Part shown: piece by piece, positions 26,597 to 32,682 of the stretch
Layout of the letters: each line of letters begins with the position of its first letter
Position numbering within the stretch: the stretch's first letter is position 1
Assembly: GCA_903859815.1 (NCBI GenBank)
Contig: CAIOOA010000124.1
Span: 1-32,682 of the forward strand
Direction: 5' to 3'
Length of the DNA: 32,682 bases
Source of the DNA: an uncultured Methylococcaceae bacterium
GTDB taxonomy: Bacteria > Pseudomonadota > Gammaproteobacteria > Methylococcales > Methylococcaceae
Notes under the pieces: generated by a model
The model's database searches: none
The model's input: only the letters and a program-made list of their open reading frames with translations
Told to the model about the DNA's origin: nothing
Translations under genes and position numbers: made by a program

Positions 26597-27632
26597 TGTG
26601 AATGGATTAGGTGACTTAAAAATCGATAGGCGAGAAACTCTGAGGAAATCGCTAAACGAACTGGAGAAGGATTACTCAACTACGTATGAGCAAATGTTGG
26701 AGACGCTTGATAATGTAGAAATCAACAAACTGCAAAGGAAAGCCGACAGATTATCCAAGCGTATTGACAAGTTGGAAGCCGAACTCAAATTGCTCGATAT
26801 GCGACCTGTGGAAAACCCAGACAATATTATTAAGCCGGATTTAGCTTGGCTGCATAGGGAACTTCAATCCAAGCTGCCTGAAATTGACTTCAAGGAATTG
26901 GAGATAACCCTTTTAAAGATTGTGAACGATCAAAGTAAGGAAGGTTGTGCGGCACTGTTGTTGTTTCAACAAAGCAGCAAAATGGGCGGTGAATGGTGTG
27001 CCGCACGTATTAAGGATTTACTCAAAGGTAAGCGGCAAGTCCCATTTCTTCACATTCCAATAGAATTTCAGGCAAACGATCAAGCGGAAGCTATGATGTT
27101 ACTGCGCCGCTTAGGCGAACATTGTGGCATGAACCCTGTCAATCCCGATCTGCTGGAGTTTGCCCGACAGGTGAACCGAACTCTTTGCGGCTCATTGCAA
27201 ACTGGAAGCGTCATGTTGATCGAATGCCGTCGGTGTGAGTATCTGTTGGAATCCCCCGAGGTTTCTCATTGGATGGTTAAAGAATTTTGGAGTGAATTAC
27301 TTCGGGAACTGGCTACGGTGACTAATAAATTCCCGAAAATTAAACTGATTCTTCTGCTTTTTGTCGATGGGACACTCCCTTCCAATGCGATTGCAGATGA
27401 ACTTCGGTGTACATTAGAGGATTATCAAAAGCATAAGCTCCTCGAAATTCCCCTATCAACTTGGAACAAAGACGACATTTACAACTGGATCGTAGATTAT
27501 TCAGGTTTATTGGGGCTTGAGAACGCTAATCTTGATCGAATGACTGACAAAATCTTCTCTGCGACCGATGGAATTCCCCGCTTGGTCGTCCATGAACTAT
27601 TGAAAGAATGCTGCCCGTCAGTGGGCGGCTAA
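26589..27632 (+). CDS. probable iSTAND protein with N-terminal coiled-coil adaptor
   Basis: 347 residues. The GTG start at 26589 overlaps the DUF4062 gene end and follows AGGGA. Residues about 12-70 are a coiled coil (LRKSLNELEKDY, INKLQRKADRLSKRIDKLEA). Residues about 105-330 look like an inactive STAND domain: LLLFQQSS replaces the Walker A position, VMLIECRRCEYLLES sits at the degenerate Walker B, and KLILLLFVDG follows, with no GK[ST] loop. iSTAND domains are described in vWA-MoxR-associated conflict systems (Kaur, Burroughs, Iyer and Aravind). The match is by pattern and context, not by search. It sits 15 bp upstream of the MoxR gene. Confidence 0.8.
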   Translation: MDDVNGLGDLKIDRRETLRKSLNELEKDYSTTYEQMLETLDNVEINKLQRKADRLSKRIDKLEAELKLLDMRPVENPDNIIKPDLAWLHRELQSKLPEIDFKELEITLLKIVNDQSKEGCAALLLFQQSSKMGGEWCAARIKDLLKGKRQVPFLHIPIEFQANDQAEAMMLLRRLGEHCGMNPVNPDLLEFARQVNRTLCGSLQTGSVMLIECRRCEYLLESPEVSHWMVKEFWSELLRELATVTNKFPKIKLILLLFVDGTLPSNAIADELRCTLEDYQKHKLLEIPLSTWNKDDIYNWIVDYSGLLGLENANLDRMTDKIFSATDGIPRLVVHELLKECCPSVGG

Positions 27633-27647
27633 ATCGAGAGAACCGCA

Positions 27648-28625
27648 ATGACCGCATCGCCTAGTTTCAACTTGCACGAAGACTACCGACCCCCTTCAGG
27701 CCGACATCCCGACGCACCCAAAAACCCCGAGCCTTATGTCGCCGCTGAAAATTTGGTGACGGCGGTTAATCTTGCCATCTTTCTGCAACGGCCCTTGCTG
27801 TTGGAAGGCGAAGCGGGGTGCGGCAAGAGCCGGCTGGCAAGGCATGTGGCCCACCAACTCGGCTTGCCGTTGTATGAATGGCCGGTGCGTTCCACCAGTC
27901 GGGCGCAAGACGGGCTTTACACCTACGATTCGATTCTGCGCTTGCACGATGTGCATTTGAAGCAAGCTAACAAGCCGGGCCTGTTCGGTGCGAAAAGCGC
28001 ACTGCCTGGCAAAGCCACGACGGGTAGAAATCCTGAAAAGCCCATGGATTACGTCAATTACGGCGCACTCGGCGAGGCATTTCGCTTACAGGAATGTCCG
28101 GCGGTGGTGTTGATTGACGAGATTGACAAAGCCGACATCGATTTTCCCAATGATTTGCTGACGGTCTTGGAAGAGCCTTGGAAATTTGAGATAACACAAG
28201 CCGATGACGACACGCCCCCCATCATCGCCAAACACCCGCCCATCGTCATCATCACCAGCAACAAGGAGAAAGGCAATCTGCCCGAGCCGTTTCTCCGCCG
28301 TTGCGTGTATTTTTACATCGAATTTCCAGCGGACAAAGAGCGGCTCAAGGACATCATCAAGGCTCATTACTCGATTAAAAAATCGGGCGAGGCCATCACA
28401 CCGCCCACGGATGAACTGACGGATGCGGCCTGTGAACGTTTCTTGGCGATACGCAACAAGGGCGATTTGCACAAAAAGCCCGGAACCAGCGAGTTTCTGG
28501 ATTGGCTGAAAGCGATGAGCAGCTTCGGCAAACTTTCCGGCTTGTCGGGCGAGGCAAAGCTGCCTTATCCCGAACTGCTGTTTAAAATCCATGCCGATTG
28601 GGATCGCTATGCCGCGAAGCCATAA
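27648..28625 (+). CDS. MoxR-type AAA+ ATPase
   Basis: 325 residues. Walker A is GEAGCGKS (54-61), Walker B VVLIDE (153-158), sensor 1 TSN (203-205), followed by EPFLRRCVYFYIEFP typical of MoxR proteins. All nucleotide-binding motifs are intact, so it should hydrolyse ATP. MoxR ATPases work as chaperone-like remodellers with vWA proteins, and a vWA gene follows directly, 57 bp away across a small palindrome. The N-terminus (DYRPPSGRHPDAP) is not a signal peptide. The likely job is assembling or activating the other proteins of this cassette. Confidence 0.94.
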   Translation: MTASPSFNLHEDYRPPSGRHPDAPKNPEPYVAAENLVTAVNLAIFLQRPLLLEGEAGCGKSRLARHVAHQLGLPLYEWPVRSTSRAQDGLYTYDSILRLHDVHLKQANKPGLFGAKSALPGKATTGRNPEKPMDYVNYGALGEAFRLQECPAVVLIDEIDKADIDFPNDLLTVLEEPWKFEITQADDDTPPIIAKHPPIVIITSNKEKGNLPEPFLRRCVYFYIEFPADKERLKDIIKAHYSIKKSGEAITPPTDELTDAACERFLAIRNKGDLHKKPGTSEFLDWLKAMSSFGKLSGLSGEAKLPYPELLFKIHADWDRYAAKP

Positions 28626-28638
28626 GTCATCCATTAGT

Positions 28639-28665
28639 CCAACTCGGTTTTGAAAACCGAGTCGG
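28639..28665. repeat. palindrome between moxR-like and vWA genes
   Basis: ACTCGGTTTT and AAAACCGAGT (28642-28662) are perfect 10-bp arms around one base. The same core ACTCGGTTT/AAACCGAGT recurs at 29800-29834. No T-run follows. Confidence 0.6.
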
Positions 28666-28682
28666 CCTGTGACAACCCAACC

Positions 28683-29762
28683 ATGAACGACTACGAATCC
28701 CAAGCCATCCTATTGGCGGTGTTTGAACGCTTACGCAAAGACTTGGGCTTAGGGATAGGCGAACTGCTGGCGGTTTACCGGGCCGTGGCAGGCGGTTTTG
28801 GGACGGAAGGGCCGGAAGCCTTGTGCGAAGTGGCCCGATTACTGTGGTGTCATGCACGCGAAGCCGAAGAAGATTTTAATGCGGTATTCAACGAAGTAGT
28901 GGCGCAGATGACGCGGCATACCCCGACAACGGAACCCGTCAAGCCCGAGCCACCTGTGGACAGGCCGCTTTCGCCGCCGCATGAGCCGCCAGTTCCGCCG
29001 GTGAACATCCCTCCACCCGCCGCGCCTTCGCCTTTGATGGTCGAACCGGCTCCGTTGCCAGTCAAAACGCCGATGCGCCCGGTGCAGGACATCACCGGCC
29101 CGGAGCTTCGTGCCTACTGGCCTTTGTCGCGCCGTTCCATGGTCTATGCGTGGCGATATTTGCGCCGAACTGTCAAGGAAGGCCCACGCGATGTGCTGAA
29201 TGTCGCCGCCACTGTCGAACAAGCTGCACGCATCGGCTTTTTTCTCTGCCCGGTTTACGACCGCCGAATGCAGAACAAAAACCACTTGGTGTTGCTGATC
29301 GACCAAGGCGGTTCCATGGTTCCGTTCCACCGCTTCACCCGCGATTTGGAGGAAACTGCTCGCGACGGTCAGAAAAGCCAAATTCAGCGGGTCGATCTGG
29401 CTTATTTTCAGAATGTGCCGCCCGAGCATATCTTCCGCGACCCACATTTAATGTCGCCGTTTCCGCTGAAGAATTTGCTGGCTTGGATCGACCCGGACAC
29501 CAGCGTTTTGGTGGTCAGCGACGCAGGTGCGGCACGGGGTCACAGACGCAACGAGCGCATCCGGGCGACTGCCGAATTCCTCAGTCAGGTCAAGCGCAGA
29601 ACGACCCAACTGGCTTGGCTGAACCCCATGCCTCAAACGCGCTGGGCGGGGACATCGGCGCAGTTCATCGCCCGGTTGGTCCCGATGTTTCAAATGGACA
29701 GGGAAGGTTTTGGCAATGCCATTGTCGCATTGCGTGGACAATCACAGGGGCGGAGGGGTTGA
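28683..29762 (+). CDS. vWA-domain partner of the MoxR ATPase
   Basis: 359 residues from ATG 28683; an in-frame TTG at 28650 lies inside the palindrome and is less likely. An N-terminal helical part (1-80) is joined by a Pro-rich linker (about 81-135) to a vWA domain (about 185-350). The MIDAS-type motif is LLIDQGGSM (Asp207, Gly209, Ser211), a variant of DxSxS with Gly at the middle Ser. A second acidic site is VVSDAGA (Asp280). vWA domains bind metal and protein ligands and pair with MoxR. Conserved WPLSRRSMVYAWRYLRR precedes the vWA domain. No clear Shine-Dalgarno is present, so expression may depend on coupling within the operon. The changed MIDAS may weaken metal binding. Confidence 0.85.
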   Translation: MNDYESQAILLAVFERLRKDLGLGIGELLAVYRAVAGGFGTEGPEALCEVARLLWCHAREAEEDFNAVFNEVVAQMTRHTPTTEPVKPEPPVDRPLSPPHEPPVPPVNIPPPAAPSPLMVEPAPLPVKTPMRPVQDITGPELRAYWPLSRRSMVYAWRYLRRTVKEGPRDVLNVAATVEQAARIGFFLCPVYDRRMQNKNHLVLLIDQGGSMVPFHRFTRDLEETARDGQKSQIQRVDLAYFQNVPPEHIFRDPHLMSPFPLKNLLAWIDPDTSVLVVSDAGAARGHRRNERIRATAEFLSQVKRRTTQLAWLNPMPQTRWAGTSAQFIARLVPMFQMDREGFGNAIVALRGQSQGRRG

Positions 29763-29799
29763 GGCTTATGCCAGTTTATATGACCTCATGGGACCAGCA

Positions 29800-29834
29800 C
29801 AGACCGACTCGGTTTTCGAAACCGAGTCGGTCTG
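29800..29834. repeat. palindrome between vWA and FGE genes
   Basis: CAGACCGACTCGGTTT and AAACCGAGTCGGTCTG are perfect 16-bp arms around TCG. It is a longer relative of the palindrome at 28639-28665. It ends 13 bp before the next start codon and could influence mRNA processing or translation. There is no T-run. Confidence 0.7.
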
Positions 29835-29847
29835 ATGGGGAAGCCGA

Positions 29848-31974
29848 GTGACTCCCGACCTAACCGAAATCGCCAAGGAAAAAGTTTCCCGGTTTACCCG
29901 TCAATTCGGCGAACCGCACCGCAAGCTCGCCTATTACGCCGCCTTGCCGCTGATCCTGACCCCGGAACTGCTCAACTATCTGCGCAACCATTTCCTGCGC
30001 GGCGAAGTGCCTTGGGTGGCGGAGGCGGATTTGCTGCTGTCGGAACTGTGCCGGCCCGTGGGTTATGAGCAATTCGCCTTTGACCCGGAAGTCCGTGCCT
30101 ATCTGATTGGGCAGATGCGCGAGCAAATCGGCGAAACCGCAATGGAGGAAACGGCCAGATTGTTGATCCGGTACGTCCACCAACTCAGCCGCACCACACC
30201 CCATCTCAGTCGAGACAGCTTGCAAGCCGAGCAATGGTCGGCGATGGTTTTCCTCAAAGAAAAGCGCGAAGATGCTGTGATCGAAATCACCAAAGCCTTC
30301 CGCGACCACCTCCTGCCAGCCGTTGATGCCACCGCGCAATTGAACCAGGCCATCCCCCAAACCGAACTGGCGCGGCTAGTGCGGATCACCCATGAACTGG
30401 CGGCGCAACTGGACGAATATCCCGACTTGCTGCGTTATGCGTCCGATGTGGCACGATTGTTGGCCCAACCTAGTGGTTTGATGGATTTGGCAAAGTCGGG
30501 CAGGGGGTCCGATACAGTGGTTCGAGTGGCGGGGGTGGAGTTGCCGGATATAGAAAGCTATTATGGGAGCGACAGACAGCCGCTTGGCATCGAAAATCAG
30601 CCGGTTTTTGCAACCCCGGACGGTACGCTTGAAGAGAATACCCATGCACAAAACGTAAATAGCCATATAAAAACAATCTGGCATAAAGGTAGATCAAAAA
30701 TCAAAGATATGTATGATGGATATGCCCGTAGACTTATGCCAGACTACTTAAGTGACGGGCTCGCAAACTCCATCACGCAAAACCCCACTATTCCCAAGCA
30801 TTTCCGCGACTTGTTCCTAACTCGAATGGAAGACGGCTCCATGGTGAAGGATGAAACCCAACCAGGCCCGGCCATGGTCTGGCTGCCCGGCGGCACTTTC
30901 TTGATGGGCAGCCCCGAGGGGGTTGGCAACAATAACGAACGACCACAACACGAAGTCACGCTCGGTCATTACGCCGTGGGCCAATACCCGGTCACCGTCG
31001 GCGAGTTTCGCCGCTTTGTCGAAGAAACCGGCTACCGCACCGAGGCGGAGCAGGGCGATGGAGCTTATGTCTGGGACAAAAAGGGTGAATGGAAGAAAAC
31101 CCAAGTCGCCAGTTGGCGCAATCCCTATTTTGAGCAGGCAGACCTAAATCCCGTCGTCTGCCTCAGTTGGAACGATGCCAAGGCTTATTGTGACTGGCTC
31201 AGTGAAAAAACCGGGCAAGCTTACAGCCTGTTGACCGAAGCCAAGTGGGAATACGCCTGCCGCGCCGGGAGCGATGCCCGCTATGGTTACGGCGACGACA
31301 AAGCCGGTTTGGGCGATTATGCTTGGTATTCCAACAACGCCAACAGCCAGACCCATCCGGTCGGGCAAAAAAAGCCCAACACCTGGCATCTGTACGACCT
31401 GCACGGCAACGTGTGGGAGTGGTGTGCGGACTGGTATGCAGACGATTACTACCAGCAGTTCGCAAGTGTCGACCCAATTGGCCCTGAGTCGGGTTCTGGC
31501 CGCATTGTTCGCGGCGGTTCCTGGTATCAAGATAGCGACTACTGCCGTTCAGCCTTCCGCTATTATCGAGAACCGTCACTCCGCCTAGATTCCCTTGGCT
31601 TCCGCCTTTCTAGAACTGGCCCTCTGTCCTCTTACCCATTCCCAATTAATGAATTAGGTGAGGATCTACCGGCTATCGCCAAATGGAGACGGTTACACGC
31701 CAAGGGTGTGAAAGGACAGGATATGCTACAAGTCAGTGTCAATGCTTTCGAGACAGCTATGGATAATGACTTGTTGAAAATTGCCGAAGAAATTGCCAGT
31801 ACCACTTTAAAACAAACACGCGCGGAATATCTTGAAGACGAGACAACCGTGGAAAACCTCATCATATCCTTAGAAAATATGGGCCAGCTTGCTGATAAAC
31901 AAGGACGAGTTGATGAGTCGATGATGTATGATATGGAAGTGCTTGAATTGGATAAGGGAGTGCTAATTTACTGA
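29848..31974 (+). CDS. FGE/C-type-lectin-fold protein with helical N-terminal domain
   Basis: 708 residues. The GTG start at 29848 follows GGGGAAG. Residues 1-215 are helical (KLAYYAALPLILTPELLNYL, VAEADLLLSELCRPVGYEQF), a domain I recall fused to FGE domains in cyanobacterial and other conflict proteins. A low-complexity linker follows. The FGE-sulfatase domain spans about 340-588: MVWLPGGTFLMGSP, HYAVGQYPVTVGEF, LTEAKWEYACRAG, HGNVWEWCADWY, RIVRGGSWYQDSDYCRSAF and GFRL. Only Cys566 of the two catalytic cysteines of formylglycine-generating enzyme is present; the partner five residues on is Arg. A copper-dependent oxidase role is therefore doubtful and ligand binding more likely. About 120 residues of helical tail follow. 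It is the fifth gene of the rightward cassette. Confidence 0.9.
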   Translation: MTPDLTEIAKEKVSRFTRQFGEPHRKLAYYAALPLILTPELLNYLRNHFLRGEVPWVAEADLLLSELCRPVGYEQFAFDPEVRAYLIGQMREQIGETAMEETARLLIRYVHQLSRTTPHLSRDSLQAEQWSAMVFLKEKREDAVIEITKAFRDHLLPAVDATAQLNQAIPQTELARLVRITHELAAQLDEYPDLLRYASDVARLLAQPSGLMDLAKSGRGSDTVVRVAGVELPDIESYYGSDRQPLGIENQPVFATPDGTLEENTHAQNVNSHIKTIWHKGRSKIKDMYDGYARRLMPDYLSDGLANSITQNPTIPKHFRDLFLTRMEDGSMVKDETQPGPAMVWLPGGTFLMGSPEGVGNNNERPQHEVTLGHYAVGQYPVTVGEFRRFVEETGYRTEAEQGDGAYVWDKKGEWKKTQVASWRNPYFEQADLNPVVCLSWNDAKAYCDWLSEKTGQAYSLLTEAKWEYACRAGSDARYGYGDDKAGLGDYAWYSNNANSQTHPVGQKKPNTWHLYDLHGNVWEWCADWYADDYYQQFASVDPIGPESGSGRIVRGGSWYQDSDYCRSAFRYYREPSLRLDSLGFRLSRTGPLSSYPFPINELGEDLPAIAKWRRLHAKGVKGQDMLQVSVNAFETAMDNDLLKIAEEIASTTLKQTRAEYLEDETTVENLIISLENMGQLADKQGRVDESMMYDMEVLELDKGVLIY

Positions 31975-31989
31975 AGACTAATTGCCATC

Positions 31990-32272
31990 GTTCCCACGCT
32001 CCCGCGCTCATCGTTATACACAAGTCCAGCTAAGACGTAGTGCCGTCATTCCAGCAGGGATGCAGGAATCCAGAGCCATGGACGGTAACTAATCGGTTGT
32101 GCAAGTGCTTGATTGATGAGACTTGCCAAGCAATAATTTACGGTCTGTGGATACAAGGACACCGGTCGTGGCCCACAGTTTGCCATCCTTGGACGATGGA
32201 TTCCGGCATCCCTGACCGGAATGACGGGTCTCCAACACTTGTGTGTAACGACGAGCGCTCCCGCGTGGGAAT
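31990..32272. repeat. nested inverted repeat carrying MITE-like copy B
   Basis: Outer arms at 31990-32025 and 32237-32272 are imperfect inverted copies of a 36-bp GTTCCCACGC-type sequence ending ACACAAGT. They enclose copy B of the MITE-like repeat (32041-32228), which has its own inverted ends (CGTCATTCCAGCAGGGATGC and its near complement). Copy B matches the reverse complement of copy A at 25640-25779 over at least its first 60 bases. The block fills the gap between the two FGE genes. Confidence 0.72.
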
Positions 32273-32682
32273 GCAGACAGCGGCGCTCCTGCTCCGCCGA
32301 ACCTTGAAACGGCCCAACAATGAAGGCCCGGCGATGGTCTACCTGCCCGGCGGGGATTTCCTGATGGGCGACGAAACAGGCAACGACAGCGAAAAGCCCG
32401 TCCACGCCGTCAGGCTGAATGCCTTCGCCATGGGCCGCACCCCGGTGACTTGGGGCGAATACCGGCGTTTTTGCGAGTCCACCCAACAGCACTGGCCGGA
32501 ATGGCTTGAGCAAGGCAACGAATATCACCTGGAAACCGGCAAGAATGATTACTATCCCAATCGGGGTGTCAGCCGTGATGGTTTGGACTTGCCGGTGGTC
32601 GGCATTTCTTGGGAGGATGCCCGAGCCTACTGCCAGTGGTTGAGCGGACAGACCGGCGAGACCTATGCCCTGCCCACCGAGG
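32271..32682 (+). CDS. second FGE-sulfatase-fold protein, cut by window end
   Basis: The frame is open from ATG 32271 to the window edge (137 codons). Residues from about 19 match the start of an FGE domain: EGPAMVYLPGGDFLMGDETG, FAMGRTPVTWGEYRRF, LPVVGISWEDARAYCQWLSG and YALPTE. It aligns with the FGE part of the previous gene but lacks that gene's helical N-terminus. The frame also extends upstream through the repeat (an ATG at 32196), so the true start is uncertain. There is no good Shine-Dalgarno at 32271. The catalytic cysteine region lies outside the window. Likely the sixth member of the cassette or a tandem FGE paralogue. Confidence 0.85.
   Translation, partial: MQTAALLLRRTLKRPNNEGPAMVYLPGGDFLMGDETGNDSEKPVHAVRLNAFAMGRTPVTWGEYRRFCESTQQHWPEWLEQGNEYHLETGKNDYYPNRGVSRDGLDLPVVGISWEDARAYCQWLSGQTGETYALPTE

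Noticed and set aside
32046-32528. 160-residue - strand ORF near the window end
   Set aside because: It runs through the nested repeat and antisense to the second FGE gene.
25889-32682. Complete diversity-generating retroelement
   Set aside because: Only a possible variable region was found. No reverse transcriptase, accessory protein or template repeat is in the window.

Overview
The window looks like an accessory or defence island of a large-genome, probably gammaproteobacterial chromosome. The repeat-associated short palindromes, the Sec and lipoprotein signals, the Tc/RHS genes and the many TIR, NB-ARC, DUF4062 and FGE-type genes suggest a Methylococcales- or Thiotrichales-like organism. 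That placement is inference; there is no rRNA or housekeeping marker to fix it. I saw no tRNA, rRNA, CRISPR array or reverse transcriptase.

Region 1 (1-4844, + strand) starts with the tail of a transposase-like gene. It then carries a compact three-gene cassette: a SLOG-patatin fusion, a TIR protein with a SARM1-like catalytic Glu position, and a stand-alone SLOG protein. The parts are those of a Thoeris-like system (TIR makes a nucleotide signal, SLOG senses it, an effector acts), but with a patatin phospholipase in place of the Sir2 NADase. A frameshifted gene remnant follows.

Region 2 (5121-8217, - strand) is a TIR-NB-ARC protein whose expected TPR sensor half is a separate, overlapping downstream ORF with ten regular 42-residue repeats. 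It converges on the SLOG cassette.

Region 3 (8458-23845, - strand) is a secreted-toxin cluster. In transcription order it has a dockerin-bearing secreted protein, an 1100-residue protein with a long helical hairpin and hydrophobic tip, two collar-domain proteins with almost identical N-terminal domains, a 2142-residue SpvB/TcB/RHS protein with a Sec signal and a variable C-terminal toxin region, its overlapping probable immunity gene, and a cohesin/InlB-repeat/FG-GAP surface protein. One cohesin-like domain and two dockerin-like motifs hint that some parts are held together by calcium-dependent contacts.

Region 4 (24058-25474) holds a dead IS3-family transposase remnant, a tiny ORF and a GH24 lysozyme-like lipoprotein.

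Region 5 (25598-32682, + strand) is a candidate NTP-dependent conflict system: DUF4062 protein, probable iSTAND protein, MoxR AAA+ ATPase, vWA protein, an FGE/C-type-lectin-fold protein with its own helical N-terminus, and the start of a second FGE protein cut off by the window edge. Inverted copies of one MITE-like repeat, each nested inside a different inverted repeat, lie on either side of the first five genes. Small palindromes sit between the moxR, vWA and FGE genes.
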